Part shown: positions 52,728 through 62,362 of the stretch, piece by piece | How positions within the stretch are numbered: the first letter of the stretch is position 1 | Layout: each line of letters starts with the position of its first letter | Assembly (NCBI GenBank): GCA_903952205.1 | Contig: CAJBEZ010000105.1 | Coordinates: 62,001-126,000 of the forward strand | Source: an uncultured Desulfomonile sp. | Lineage (GTDB): Bacteria; Desulfobacterota; Desulfomonilia; Desulfomonilales; Desulfomonilaceae | Length of the DNA stretch: 64,000 nucleotides | Direction: 5' to 3' | Notes under the pieces: model-generated | Database searches by the model: none | The model's input: the letters and a program-made list of their open reading frames with translations, nothing else | What the model was told of the DNA's origin: nothing | Translations under genes and position numbers: made by a program

Positions 52728-53264
52728 TCAAATGATCTTTTTCGCTCGTTCTTTTTCGCTGTAAACGCAGCCGCAGTACTTCTGACGATAAAGGCCGAGT
52801 TTTCTATATTTTTTGACCCCTTCATTCCAGCCGGTTCTCCAGTCGTGATATATAAACGGAATTCTGTGTTTCTCAGAAATAACCTCACAGGTTTCTTTCA
52901 AAAGTTCATGTTTTTGGAAACGGCTATAAAGAAGAGTGGTGGAAAACGCGTCGAAACCTTTAGCTTCAGCTAGGCGCGCAACTAAGTTTATTCTGAAGTT
53001 AAAGCAAACCTTGCACCTCTGAGTTTCCCTAAACACTATTTCTCGAAACCAATCGTCCATTTCAACACCGGATTCATCATTGATAACCCTGATATGGTTA
53101 GTTTCAGTGTAGGACAGGAATGCGTCGAGTCGCCTCAGGTTTTCGCTGTACGGATGAATGTTGGGGTTGAAGAAAAAGGCCGTGACCTCGTGACCCTGGT
53201 TCGAGAGGTCGTCATAGGGAAAAACAAGGCAGGGGGCGCAGCACGCATGCAGGAGTATCTTCAT
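52728..53264 (-). CDS. queH: Epoxyqueuosine reductase QueH
   Basis: A 178-residue QueH (formerly DUF208) protein, which performs the last step of queuosine synthesis in tRNA, replacing cobalamin-dependent QueG. The four Cys sets are present: HACCAPC near the start, RCKVCFNFR (about residue 85), and YCGCVYSE near the end. The motif LLYSRFQKHEL is also typical. AAGGAG precedes ATG. The partner enzyme Tgt is encoded 8 kb away on the same strand. Confidence 0.92.
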   Translation of the reverse strand: MKILLHACCAPCLVFPYDDLSNQGHEVTAFFFNPNIHPYSENLRRLDAFLSYTETNHIRVINDESGVEMDDWFREIVFRETQRCKVCFNFRINLVARLAEAKGFDAFSTTLLYSRFQKHELLKETCEVISEKHRIPFIYHDWRTGWNEGVKKYRKLGLYRQKYCGCVYSEKERAKKII

Positions 53265-53341
53265 TAATCGGGTTGTCTCCTTTCTAGAGTCATGATATTT
53301 TCTATAGGTGAATCTCGGAAAACATTATAGGGAACTTTGAT

Positions 53342-53848
53342 TTGACAGTAATGGTTGCATGCCGAAAGTGTATATTTGTAATAGTTGCAGTCATCGCAAT
53401 GACGGGGCTATCGCTCGGGTATGACGAGGCTGCGGTCATTGAAGCGTTCTCGCAGGCAGCTACAGCCTATGCCAATGACTCTTTTTTGTTGTTGGGCATG
53501 GTTGGAGACCAGTTTGTCTCTGGAATATTCAGCCAGGAATCTGCAATTAGCACAGTCGCAGGTGTTCAAAAGAGAATCCGTATAATCAGATCCAAGATAA
53601 ACCTGACGCGTGGTATGGCCAAAACCGAACGAGACAGGAAATGGCTCAAGATGCTTAATGGAATTTATATCTGTCTCGATCAACAGGCTTGGGCCATGAG
53701 CAAATATGTAAACGAAAAGACACCGGCAAACGCCAAGCGTTTTGACGATTTGAGAAACAATTGCCTTGAAAAACTGAATCTTCTGGAACAATATCACGCG
53801 TCTTTGGGGTTTTCTAAAGAACTGCCGGCTCCCCTCAGCACACGCTGA
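53342..53848 (+). CDS. Small exported helical protein, unknown
   Basis: A 168-residue protein with a likely signal peptide (CIFVIVAVIAMTGLSLGYDE). The mature part is mainly helical (IRIIRSKINLTRGMAKTERDRKWLKML; NCLEKLNLLEQYH). I recognise no family. AGGGA at 53329-53333 lies 8 nt before TTG 53342; ATG 53351 is the alternative. Its last 55 nt overlap the 3' end of selB on the other strand. Confidence 0.6.
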   Translation: MTVMVACRKCIFVIVAVIAMTGLSLGYDEAAVIEAFSQAATAYANDSFLLLGMVGDQFVSGIFSQESAISTVAGVQKRIRIIRSKINLTRGMAKTERDRKWLKMLNGIYICLDQQAWAMSKYVNEKTPANAKRFDDLRNNCLEKLNLLEQYHASLGFSKELPAPLSTR

Positions 53849-55719
53849 TCCCCGACTCGGAGAGTTACTTTCTCGCGGTCAAAATATTCAAGAAGAGGGA
53901 TGTTATATTTCCTCGACGATCCGGTTATCTCCTGAAAACCGGAGGGGGTTATGGAGCCTTGACTCTTCAGATGAGCGACGAGGGTTCCCTTGACATTTTT
54001 TATGAAATCAGATGAAAAATACATCTCTTCTTTAATTTTTATAATCTTGCCTTCTTTTTCAAGCACTGAAAGAAGGCTCTTGACCTGTTTGAGTTCGGCG
54101 CCAACCGAGGATATCAATTCCTTGAGGACCGGAGGTGCGTTCAAATCCTTGTTTATAGCTCCGAAAAGTTTTTCCTTGATGTCCCTCTCATCATCTTTCA
54201 ATTTTATAGAATGTTTGGCTGATCTTATCGTGTTTACCTGATCCACCAATGTTCCTGAGGAAATCAAATCGTCCAGGGCTATCTTGAAAAGGCGGTCGCT
54301 ACCGGGAGTCATCGAGCGTAACTCCTGTTTTGAAATACCTTCTTTCAGGGGATTATCATTGTGAAACCGGCCCAGTTTATCCGAGATTTTCCTTTGGACC
54401 AGATCCAGAAAATCCCTGTGAACGAGTCTACGTTCCGTTGAATCCAGTTGAATTATTGTCCTCTTGGTCCTGAGTTTGTCCAAAGTTTTGTCAAGTCGGG
54501 TTGACGAAAAAGATGACATCCCCATCAGTTCATTTCTGTTCACACCATTAACTCCAGACCCCTTGATCAATGACGAGATCAGACTGGGGTCGTCTTCCCT
54601 CTCAGTTTCCAGGAAAGTCTTCACAGACCTGGCCCTTAGTTTGGGAGCTCTCGGATTGATTATGACCCCACCGCCAAGGGTTACTGAAGGGGAAATGGCG
54701 CGCACGACAAATCGATCTCCTGTCGCTGGAACTATTGGAGAAGATGTTCGCAACTGAGCCATGACCTCATCGCCTGGTTCCAAAACGTCTCTGTCTGCAA
54801 GCGCTATGGTAGCTTCAACATCTGTTGTGTAATGATGCAGCCTCAATTTCTTGAGGTTTGTCAGTTTGATGGGACTCCTGTTGAGCGATGTGAAGTTTAC
54901 GTCGACAATATAAGAAGGACGGAATTCTCCATTGTGGGTCAGGACGTTACCCCTGTGGACATCGGCCTGCTCGATTCCCCTAAGGTTTACAGCGACTCGT
55001 TCCCCTGGAAATGATCGCTGTTCGAATCGATTATGCGACTCTATAGACCTCACAGAAGAATGGATCCCCTGTGGCAGGATTTCTACATCATCCCCGACTG
55101 AAATCGTTCCGGAAATCAGAGTCCCTGCAACCACGGTCCCGTGCCCCTTTAGCGTGAATACCCGGTCTATAGGTAGTCTCAAAAGGCCGTGCACGGATTT
55201 GTCGCCAACTTGTTCGCTGAGGCTTAAAATAACGCTCTTAATTTCTTCAATTCCCTCACCCGTTTTGGATGAAACCCTTACCATAGGAGCATCCTCAAGG
55301 AAAGTGCCACGAACAAGTTCATTAGCGTATTCTTCTGCCAAAAGCGCAAATTCATCGTCGACAAGGTCCAGTTTTGTAAGTACAACGACGCCATGCTTGA
55401 TCCCAAGCAGAGACAAAATGTCCAGATGTTCAACTGTCTGCGGCATAACGCCTTCATCTAGGGCTATAACAAGAGCGGCTATATCTATCCCCCCGGCGCC
55501 GGCCACCATCTGTCTGACAAATCTTTCGTGTCCGGGAACGTCCACTATACCGACTCGAACATCAGAGCCCAGATCAAGATAGGCAAAACCAAGTTCGATA
55601 CTTATTCCTCTCTCTTTTTCTTCCTTGAGCCTATCGGTGTCTATGCCGGTAAGGGCCTGAACAAGCTGGGTCTTGCCATGATCGATATGTCCTGCGGTCC
55701 CGAGAATTATCCGTTTCAT
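53794..55719 (-). CDS. selB: Selenocysteine-specific elongation factor SelB
   Basis: A 641-residue SelB. The GTPase domain has GTAGHIDHGKTQLVQAL (G1), DVPGHERFVRQM (G3) and TKLDLVD (G4). Domains II and III follow (RLPIDRVFTLKGHGTVVAG typical), and the C-terminal part holds winged-helix domains that bind the SECIS hairpin (about 440-630). SelB brings Sec-tRNA to UGA codons. Length is normal for bacteria. The cell therefore makes selenoproteins, though none with an in-frame TGA was found in the window. It starts 36 nt after ricT. Its 3' end overlaps the opposite small protein gene. Confidence 0.93.
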   Translation of the reverse strand: MKRIILGTAGHIDHGKTQLVQALTGIDTDRLKEEKERGISIELGFAYLDLGSDVRVGIVDVPGHERFVRQMVAGAGGIDIAALVIALDEGVMPQTVEHLDILSLLGIKHGVVVLTKLDLVDDEFALLAEEYANELVRGTFLEDAPMVRVSSKTGEGIEEIKSVILSLSEQVGDKSVHGLLRLPIDRVFTLKGHGTVVAGTLISGTISVGDDVEILPQGIHSSVRSIESHNRFEQRSFPGERVAVNLRGIEQADVHRGNVLTHNGEFRPSYIVDVNFTSLNRSPIKLTNLKKLRLHHYTTDVEATIALADRDVLEPGDEVMAQLRTSSPIVPATGDRFVVRAISPSVTLGGGVIINPRAPKLRARSVKTFLETEREDDPSLISSLIKGSGVNGVNRNELMGMSSFSSTRLDKTLDKLRTKRTIIQLDSTERRLVHRDFLDLVQRKISDKLGRFHNDNPLKEGISKQELRSMTPGSDRLFKIALDDLISSGTLVDQVNTIRSAKHSIKLKDDERDIKEKLFGAINKDLNAPPVLKELISSVGAELKQVKSLLSVLEKEGKIIKIKEEMYFSSDFIKNVKGTLVAHLKSQGSITPSGFQEITGSSRKYNIPLLEYFDREKVTLRVGDQRVLRGAGSSLENPKDA

Positions 55720-55755
55720 ACAAACTATCCTTGGATTTCAATAAACTGCGGAAAA

Positions 55756-57039
55756 CTATTTCTCTTCTATTGCCGCTGTGCTTTGTGATTTTTTGCCACT
55801 GTTCTTTTTCTGGGGTTTTGCCTGTGGTTGGTTCGAAGACGCATTCTTCCTGATATCCTCAACATCAATCTCTCCAAGTATGTCAATGCTCCTGACTTCA
55901 ATGATACTGTCGTCGGCCTGTTTGAGCAGAACGGTTTCTTCCAGCGGATTGTGTTTAACTACAAAACCATCACCTCTGGTAGTGGAAACAAGTTTTCCAA
56001 CCTTGGGCAGGCTTTTTATAAATTCCTCGTAAACGTCATGCTCATAACTTAGACAGCACATCAAACGTCCACAGACGCCTGATATCTTAGTGGGATTCAG
56101 TGAGAGATTCTGGTTTTTAGCCATCTTGACTGATACTGGTCTGAAGTCGGTAAGAAATCGTGAGCAACAAAGTTCCTGTCCACAACAAGCAATCCCTCCG
56201 GTCATTTTAGCTTCATGGCGAACACCTATCTGTCTCATCTCTATGCGAACAGGGAATCTTGCTACCAGGGATTTGACCAGTTCCCTGAAATCGACCCTTC
56301 CTTCGGAAGTAAAATAAAAGACATATTTGGAATAGTCAAAAAAACACTCCACAGAAACAAGTTTCATGGGAAGTTGGAGTTCATCAATCTTGTCAATGCA
56401 GTATGTGTACGCTTCCGATTCTCTCTGACAGCATCGTTCCCTCTGGTCAATGTCAACCTTGGTTCCTTTGCGTATGATCCTTCTAAGAGATTCAGACTGA
56501 ACCGAATCGATTTCTCTTTCAAACGGGGGAATCGCCACCTGACCCAATCCCAATCCCTTTTCCGTTTTTACCACAACCCATTCACCATAGGCGATATCCA
56601 TGTCCCCTGAGTCAAAATGATAGACTTTGCAAGCATAGCCAAACCGTATGCCCGCGATCCTGACACGAACGGCCCCTGCTGGATCGTCCGCAATCTTGGC
56701 GACACACAATCCGAGATCATTGTCGGTCCCATCTCCAATGACATGGCAATGATCGAGAGACGGTTCGAGAGATTCAAGTTCCTCCAGTGATTCCACCGCA
56801 ACCGTTTCATCAATATCAGAGGCCCCTATCTGAGCCGTGGTGTAATTTGATTCAAAAAGGTGATCATAAGGCTGACCTGTCTCAGCCGTTTCATCGGAGG
56901 GAGCCTGCTTGGTCCCGGCTAGAGGAGGACGTTTTGAATTATCCAAAGACCGATTGCGTTTTCTGGGTTTCCTTCCCGGCCCCCTGCCGTATGAACGAGG
57001 CATGTATGAAGTCTCTTGACTGTTTCTATCGTCTGCCAT
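55756..57039 (-). CDS. ricT: PSP1-domain protein, RicT/YaaT-like
   Basis: A 427-residue protein with a PSP1 domain. The core carries the cysteine set CCGQELCCSRFL and CGRLMCCLSYE, as in Bacillus YaaT/RicT, which forms Fe-S clusters in the Ric complex and affects RNA maturation. The N-terminal ~90 residues are a basic, low-complexity extension (RKPRKRNRS) and the C-terminus has KPQKKNSGKKSQ, both unusual. Downstream of holB by 34 nt, matching the holB-yaaT link seen in Firmicutes and elsewhere. Confidence 0.85.
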   Translation of the reverse strand: MADDRNSQETSYMPRSYGRGPGRKPRKRNRSLDNSKRPPLAGTKQAPSDETAETGQPYDHLFESNYTTAQIGASDIDETVAVESLEELESLEPSLDHCHVIGDGTDNDLGLCVAKIADDPAGAVRVRIAGIRFGYACKVYHFDSGDMDIAYGEWVVVKTEKGLGLGQVAIPPFEREIDSVQSESLRRIIRKGTKVDIDQRERCCQRESEAYTYCIDKIDELQLPMKLVSVECFFDYSKYVFYFTSEGRVDFRELVKSLVARFPVRIEMRQIGVRHEAKMTGGIACCGQELCCSRFLTDFRPVSVKMAKNQNLSLNPTKISGVCGRLMCCLSYEHDVYEEFIKSLPKVGKLVSTTRGDGFVVKHNPLEETVLLKQADDSIIEVRSIDILGEIDVEDIRKNASSNQPQAKPQKKNSGKKSQSTAAIEEK

Positions 57040-57073
57040 TTTTTAAGCCCTCGCTAATTGCGCCTCAGGATGA

Positions 57074-58069
57074 CTAAGCAGATTTCCCGCTCATTGTCTG
57101 ACGTATCCGAAGAAACATGACGTCAGAAACAAGATTTCTGTTGATGTTTGTCTCGGAGTCGACCAACGCCAATCCGTTGGACATCAAATCTCTGATTCTA
57201 AGCAGTTCTTCAATGGAGTAATGTTGGGCCGACGGCCTTAAAATGTCAATGAGGTCCGTGTTTATGACGCTGGAATGTGGACCGCCCAATTTAAGCGTCA
57301 TCAAGTCTCTTATCCAGGTCATACCAAATTCAATCGCATCAAACAATTTGCGCTGGTCAACACTTACCTGGGCGGATAGTTCCAGAAGGGGCGCAAGACC
57401 GAAATTGGATCCTGCATTAAAAAAATCCATTACTGATTTTCTCAGGTTAGTAGCTCCTGCCGAATGAAGTTCCAATGCACGACCCAGACTACCGGACGAA
57501 AGACCGGCAACGGTTTGGGCCTCCTCCTCACTGATGTTTTTGATTCTTACGAGCTCTTTTGTAATAACCGACCTAGTCAGGGGAGAGAACATGACCTTTC
57601 TTAACCTGGACCGGACTGTAGGGAGTAAATGGGACGACCTAGATGTTACAAGTATCATCAGGCTGTATGCGGGTGGCTCCTCAAGTGTCTTGAGCAGGGC
57701 GTTTTGGGCGGCTCGATTAATCAAGTGCGCATCGTCGATTATTATTACGCGGAAAGGCGCCTCGACAGGAGAATATTTCAAGAAGCTCTGAAGATAACGA
57801 ACTCTATCGATTTTGATAGATCCCTTTATGGGAGTTTCAATTCGAACGTCGGGATGGTTCCCTTTCCTGATTCTGTCACATATTCCGCATTCTAAATGAT
57901 CTGTTGGAGTATAGCGGGGGCAATTAAGCATGCATGCAAACTCAATTGCTACATGCAGTTTTCCTATACCTTCCTTGCCCGAAAAAAGATAAGATTGAGC
58001 GGTTTGTCTGTCAGTCGCTGACTTCTCAAGAACATCAAATACTTTTTTGTGCCCCAGAATATCAGTCAT
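57074..58069 (-). CDS. holB: DNA polymerase III delta' subunit
   Basis: A 331-residue clamp-loader subunit. The degenerate P-loop SGKEGIGKLHVA and the zinc-binding C-x8-C-x2-C region (CPRY..ECGICDR) are present, and FRVIIIDDAHLINRAAQNALLKTLEEPP is the diagnostic box VII region, followed by TVRSRLRKVMF (SRC-like sensor I). It loads the beta clamp with gamma/tau and delta. The start has only a weak ribosome site. Confidence 0.9.
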   Translation of the reverse strand: MTDILGHKKVFDVLEKSATDRQTAQSYLFSGKEGIGKLHVAIEFACMLNCPRYTPTDHLECGICDRIRKGNHPDVRIETPIKGSIKIDRVRYLQSFLKYSPVEAPFRVIIIDDAHLINRAAQNALLKTLEEPPAYSLMILVTSRSSHLLPTVRSRLRKVMFSPLTRSVITKELVRIKNISEEEAQTVAGLSSGSLGRALELHSAGATNLRKSVMDFFNAGSNFGLAPLLELSAQVSVDQRKLFDAIEFGMTWIRDLMTLKLGGPHSSVINTDLIDILRPSAQHYSIEELLRIRDLMSNGLALVDSETNINRNLVSDVMFLRIRQTMSGKSA

Positions 58070-58274
58070 TGGTGGAATTTAAACAAGCCCTTCTGACGAA
58101 AGGATTTGACGAGAACACAAATATTACAACAACATTGTGTCAGCGACTTTATGTGATGCAAAGCCCGAATGATTTGTTGCCCGGTGGAAGGCCGCTTGTC
58201 CGGAGACGATTCCGTGTCTCATTACATTCAGGACACGAAATTATGTTGCCGGTTAGCGGCCCTCCGAAATTGAA

Positions 58275-59186
58275 CTACCCTCGTTTGACGGGTATGTATT
58301 TGTCAATCGCAAGGATCAATGGCGACGCCACGAAAATCGAGGAATAGGTTCCGAAAAGGATTCCTATAAGAAGGGCCCATGCAAAGTCTTTTAACACATT
58401 AGTCCCAAAAATCAACAGCGATATAACCACGAGCAACGTGAAACCAGAGGTAAGAAGCGTCCGGGATAGGGTCTGATTTATGGACGTGTTTAGAACCTCA
58501 GCAAGAGGTTGTTTGCGCATTGTCTTGAGATTTTCCCTAACCCTGTCGCACACTACGATGGTATCATTAATATCATACCCTATGCAGGTCAGCATGGCGG
58601 CCAGGATAGTCAAGTTAAACTCTTTACCTGTCCAGACAAAGAACCCGTAAATTATTATTAAATCATGAACCAGGCAAAAAACAGCTCCAAGGCCCATACT
58701 AAGAGTGAAGCGGAAAGCCATGTAAACCAGTAACATGGATAGAGCCACAATCGTCGCCCAAATTGCGGCCTGCTGCAAATCATGGCCCACCTTGGGGCCA
58801 ACAAGTTCGAAACCCCTTATATCAGCATTACCTTTGCCAAAAGAATTATCCAAAAGACTTTGTAGCTCGTTAGAGAATTTCTCCTGGCCTTCTTCCGGAG
58901 CTTCCAGTCTTATGATGTAATCTTCCCCTTCCCCTCCCGCAGAAAAACGCTGAACTGTGGCGTTCTCGCTGATCGGTTGCAGGGCCTTTCTGATATGTTC
59001 CGTATCTACCGGTTTCTTGAATTTTACCTGGATCATTACGCCCCCGGTAAAATCAATTCCGAGGTTGATCCACCCTTTTACAGGATACGACAGAAGAGAC
59101 AGGACGATCATTACGGTCGTAAACGCGTATGCGTAAATCCTTTTACCCATGAAATCTATTTTGGTATTTGGCGGTATGAGTTCCAC
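58275..59186 (-). CDS. secF: Protein translocase subunit SecF
   Basis: A 303-residue, six-segment membrane protein. IDFTGGVMIQVKFKKPVDTEHIRKAL, VGPKVGHDL and the GYDINDTIVVCDRVRENLK motif in TM4-5 are characteristic. With SecD it uses the proton or sodium motive force to complete protein export. It follows secD by 50 nt. The 205-nt space after it, before holB, contains no supported gene. Confidence 0.94.
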   Translation of the reverse strand: MELIPPNTKIDFMGKRIYAYAFTTVMIVLSLLSYPVKGWINLGIDFTGGVMIQVKFKKPVDTEHIRKALQPISENATVQRFSAGGEGEDYIIRLEAPEEGQEKFSNELQSLLDNSFGKGNADIRGFELVGPKVGHDLQQAAIWATIVALSMLLVYMAFRFTLSMGLGAVFCLVHDLIIIYGFFVWTGKEFNLTILAAMLTCIGYDINDTIVVCDRVRENLKTMRKQPLAEVLNTSINQTLSRTLLTSGFTLLVVISLLIFGTNVLKDFAWALLIGILFGTYSSIFVASPLILAIDKYIPVKRG

Positions 59187-59236
59187 TGCTCAATCCTTAC
59201 TTCAACTAGAAGATAGCAAGTTCAATAACTTTCAGT

Positions 59237-60841
59237 TCAAACGCTAAAAGTTTTAATGCGTTTGACCAGGAAAGCATAATCAAAGATGGCCCTCGTCACA
59301 AATAACGCAGTGAACATGGAGGCTAGCAATCCAATGCAAAGTGTCACTGCAAATCCCTTGATCGGCCCTGTGCCGAACTGGATCAACGGGAGCGCCGATA
59401 GTATAGTAGTCAGGTTGGAGTCAAATATTGTCGAAAAGGCCTTGGCGTAACCATTCTCAAGTGCGCTCCGAGGGGTTCGTCCCGCACGCAATTCTTCCCT
59501 GATTCGTTCGAAAATCAGGATATTTGCGTCGATTGCCATACCAATGGTTAGAGCTACCCCAGCAAGTCCGGGTAGGGTCAGTGTGGCTCTCAGTCCAGGT
59601 GAAACCATCACAGCAAAAATCAGCAGGAGATTAAAAAGCAACGCAATATTGGCTACTAACCCGGACAGCCTGTAATATACGGCCATGCCTATTGCAATCA
59701 AGAGCATGCCTAAAATAATAGCGTTTCTACCCGACCTTATCGAATCCTCTCCCAAAGACGGGCCAACTGAACGATTTTCCAGAATCTTTACTGGAGCAGG
59801 CAGCGAGCCGGCTCTCAGAACCAAAGCCAGATCGTGGGCTTCATCGGGGGAAAACATTCCTTCTATAATCGCTGATCCGCCGGAGATTCGATCCTTTATA
59901 ACAGGCGCTGAGTAAACCCGATTATCCAGAACAATCGCCAGTCTTTCTCGAACGTGTTCGCCAGTTATCCTCTCGAACTGTTGGGCCCCAAGCCGATTAA
60001 AATCCATTCCTATTATCATGCGGCCCGTTTGGTCAGGCGTAACTCTGGCGTCTGTAAGCAAATCGCCAGTCAGGAGAACCTGCTTTTTTACGAGAAATGG
60101 CGTTCTGCCTACTGCTCCTGTTCGAGGGTTTTTGTCAAGCTGATATAGGATTTCAGAACCTTGTGGAACGTTACCTTTGAGGGCTGCGGACAAGTCTCCC
60201 TTTTCGTCGACAAGACGAAATTCCAAACGAGCTGTCCGCCTGATTATGTCAATCGCTCTGTTGACATCTTCTTTCAATCCAGGCAATTGAACCACAATCC
60301 TGTCTGTGCCCTGTATCACCACATCCGGTTCAGCCACACCAAAAGCGTCTACACGGTTTCTGATGGTGTCTACAGCTTGCCTTACCGCCTTTTGTTTTAT
60401 AGAATCCACTGTCTTGGGGTCAAGTTGAAGTTCAGTTTCAAATCCCTTTTCAGATGGGCCACCAGAAATTTTTTTGAATGTCGCTATTTTTTCGAGTATT
60501 TTTTCATCAAAAAGCGCTGCCTGATCGGCGCCCTTGAAGTCAATGACGAAGGAATCGGTATTCTTTCTAAGAATGTCGATGTACCTGATCCGTTCATCCT
60601 TCATAAGACCCGAAACTTCAAGCATGGTTTGATCAACGGCGGCTTCTACGGCTTTTTCAACTTGTACCTCAAGGACAAGGTAGAGGCCACCCTGGAGGTC
60701 GAGACCCAACCTGATAGGGCTATCCGGCAAATACTTGGACCATATCGCTGGAACAGGGCCTATCGACGGGTAGATCAGAAAAAGACTGACAGCCAGAACA
60801 GCAAAAATTATGATGAATCGCGTCTTGAGGCTTTCAATCAT
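59237..60841 (-). CDS. secD: Protein translocase subunit SecD
   Basis: A 534-residue, six-segment membrane protein with a large periplasmic domain between TM1 and TM2. PIRLGLDLQGGLYLVLEVQV and RNRVDAFGVAEPDV are in the P1 region, and AIDANILIFERIREELRAGR is the TM4-5 motif. A strong partner for SecF downstream, following yajC by 13 nt. Confidence 0.95.
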   Translation of the reverse strand: MIESLKTRFIIIFAVLAVSLFLIYPSIGPVPAIWSKYLPDSPIRLGLDLQGGLYLVLEVQVEKAVEAAVDQTMLEVSGLMKDERIRYIDILRKNTDSFVIDFKGADQAALFDEKILEKIATFKKISGGPSEKGFETELQLDPKTVDSIKQKAVRQAVDTIRNRVDAFGVAEPDVVIQGTDRIVVQLPGLKEDVNRAIDIIRRTARLEFRLVDEKGDLSAALKGNVPQGSEILYQLDKNPRTGAVGRTPFLVKKQVLLTGDLLTDARVTPDQTGRMIIGMDFNRLGAQQFERITGEHVRERLAIVLDNRVYSAPVIKDRISGGSAIIEGMFSPDEAHDLALVLRAGSLPAPVKILENRSVGPSLGEDSIRSGRNAIILGMLLIAIGMAVYYRLSGLVANIALLFNLLLIFAVMVSPGLRATLTLPGLAGVALTIGMAIDANILIFERIREELRAGRTPRSALENGYAKAFSTIFDSNLTTILSALPLIQFGTGPIKGFAVTLCIGLLASMFTALFVTRAIFDYAFLVKRIKTFSV

Positions 60842-60854
60842 CTATAATGTCTCC

Positions 60855-61199
60855 TCAGGCGTTAGGTTCAGAAGGGGGCGGAGGGGTTGAAGCGAGGCCG
60901 GCGATGTATGGCCTGGCAACACGAATTTTGACCTTATCCGCAATCTCAAGAATGACAATCTGCTCCTGAATTGCCGCGATTTTTCCGTAGACACCGCCCT
61001 GGGTAATCACATTATCGCCTTTTTTCAGGTTTTCCAGGATCGCCTTGTGTTCCTTCGCCTTTTTTTGCTGAGGTCTGATGAGCAGGAAGTAAAAAACCAC
61101 GAAGATAAGAACAATAGGCAGAAATTGAATTAAAGACTGGATCCCGTCACCGCCTGCCTGACCGGGTTGCGGCCCCATGGCGTAGGCCATATCAATCAT
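60855..61199 (-). CDS. yajC: Preprotein translocase accessory subunit YajC
   Basis: A 114-residue protein with one membrane segment (about 24-43, FLPIVLIFVVFYFLLIRPQQ), then QKKAKEHKAILENLKKGDNV, ITQGGVYGKI and a Pro-rich end. It associates with SecDF. It overlaps tgt by 8 nt, the standard tgt-yajC-secD-secF order. Confidence 0.94.
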   Translation of the reverse strand: MIDMAYAMGPQPGQAGGDGIQSLIQFLPIVLIFVVFYFLLIRPQQKKAKEHKAILENLKKGDNVITQGGVYGKIAAIQEQIVILEIADKVKIRVARPYIAGLASTPPPPSEPNA

Positions 61200-62310
61200 T
61201 GATTTCCTCCGTTTGGGATGAATATTGTTTTACCATAGAATTCAATCGGTTTTCTCTGATGGCGCATTTAATATCAGATATGAGCCGGAAATAAAAGTTC
61301 AGATTGTGTATGGTGGCGAGAGTGAACCCGAATATTTCCCGCTCCTGAAAAAGATGTCTCAAATAAGCCCTGGAATAATTGCGGCAAAGAGCGCATCCAC
61401 AATTTGAATCAACCGGGCTTTGATCCTCGCGATATCTCGCGTTACGAATATTCAGCGTGCCTGTTGATGTAAAAAGATTTGCGTTTCGAGCATTTCTCGT
61501 TGGCAGGACGCAGTCAAACAAATCTACACCCCTGATGATCGACTCCAGTATATCTTGTGGCTTGCCGACTCCCATAAGGTACCGGGGTTTGGTCGTGGGC
61601 AGATATGGGGTAGTCGCGTCAATCATTTCGACCATCAGTTCGTGTGGTTCCCCCACACTCAGACCGCCGATCGCATATCCATCAAACCCCAGAGAGTGAA
61701 GTCCTTCAGCGCTAATCCTCCTGAGGTCAGGAAACATCGAACCTTGTACTATGGCAAACAATGCAGGGTCAACTTTTTTTTTGGCCGTAATAGTTCTAGA
61801 GGCCCATTCAGTTGTTCGATTTACAGCGTCCCTTGCTTCCGACTCTGTTGCAGGATAACCTCGGACATCGTCGAGACACATGATTATGTCCGCTCCCAGC
61901 GCCTCTTGGACGGATAAGCTCAATTCCGGTGTAAACAGGCGCCTTGATCCGTCTATATGGGACTGGAAAACGACCCCTTGGTCGTCTATCTTCCTCAGCT
62001 TGGCGAGACTAAAGACCTGAAAACCACCACTGTCCGTGAGTATCCCTCCGGGCCAGTTCATGAATCCGTGCAAGCCTCCACATTTGGAGATCAATTCGTG
62101 GCCCGGTCTTAGGTAAAGATGGTAAGCGTTGGCGAGGATGAGCCTGTAGCCGATATCCCACGCTGTTTCAGGAGATATTGCCTTGATTGATCCAAGTGTT
62201 CCTACCGGCATGAAAGCGGGAGTCTCAACTTCTCCGTGGGAAAGTTTCAATACTCCGGTTCTGGCATTTGAGCCGGCGTCGCAATGGGTGATCGAAAAAC
62301 TAAAAGCCAT
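61192..62310 (-). CDS. tgt: tRNA-guanine (queuine) transglycosylase
   Basis: A 372-residue TIM-barrel enzyme that exchanges guanine 34 for preQ1 in tRNAs for Tyr, His, Asn and Asp. The catalytic Asp is in GGILTDSGGFQVFSLAK, the second Asp in FDCVLPTRNARNANLF, and zinc ligands in CGCALCRNYSRAYLRHLF. Normal length. Works with QueH, encoded 8 kb away. Stop overlaps yajC start by 8 nt. Confidence 0.95.
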   Translation of the reverse strand: MAFSFSITHCDAGSNARTGVLKLSHGEVETPAFMPVGTLGSIKAISPETAWDIGYRLILANAYHLYLRPGHELISKCGGLHGFMNWPGGILTDSGGFQVFSLAKLRKIDDQGVVFQSHIDGSRRLFTPELSLSVQEALGADIIMCLDDVRGYPATESEARDAVNRTTEWASRTITAKKKVDPALFAIVQGSMFPDLRRISAEGLHSLGFDGYAIGGLSVGEPHELMVEMIDATTPYLPTTKPRYLMGVGKPQDILESIIRGVDLFDCVLPTRNARNANLFTSTGTLNIRNARYREDQSPVDSNCGCALCRNYSRAYLRHLFQEREIFGFTLATIHNLNFYFRLISDIKCAIRENRLNSMVKQYSSQTEEIND

Positions 62311-62362
62311 GAATTATACCAACCAGCCTTCAAATACATGAGTTTCTAACGAAGTGACCCCA

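Noticed and set aside
54932-55582. Plus-strand frame of 216 codons within selB
   Set aside because: Low-complexity Ser/Pro/Arg-rich translation antisense to the SelB GTPase domain.
53794-55719. SelB suggested a search for in-frame TGA selenoprotein genes in the window
   Set aside because: No gene interrupted by TGA with homology on both sides was found; all Hdr/Qmo genes are full length without TGA.
58180-58274. Minus-strand frame after secF containing CPEC and a later Cys, preceded by GGAGG
   Set aside because: No usual start codon at proper spacing and only three cysteines; not enough for a zinc-ribbon gene.
57934-58347. Plus-strand frame of 137 codons covering the holB-secF gap
   Set aside because: Overlaps both conserved minus-strand genes, no ribosome site or recognisable features.
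60161-60847. Plus-strand frame of 228 codons within secD
   Set aside because: Antisense to a well-conserved gene, no signature.
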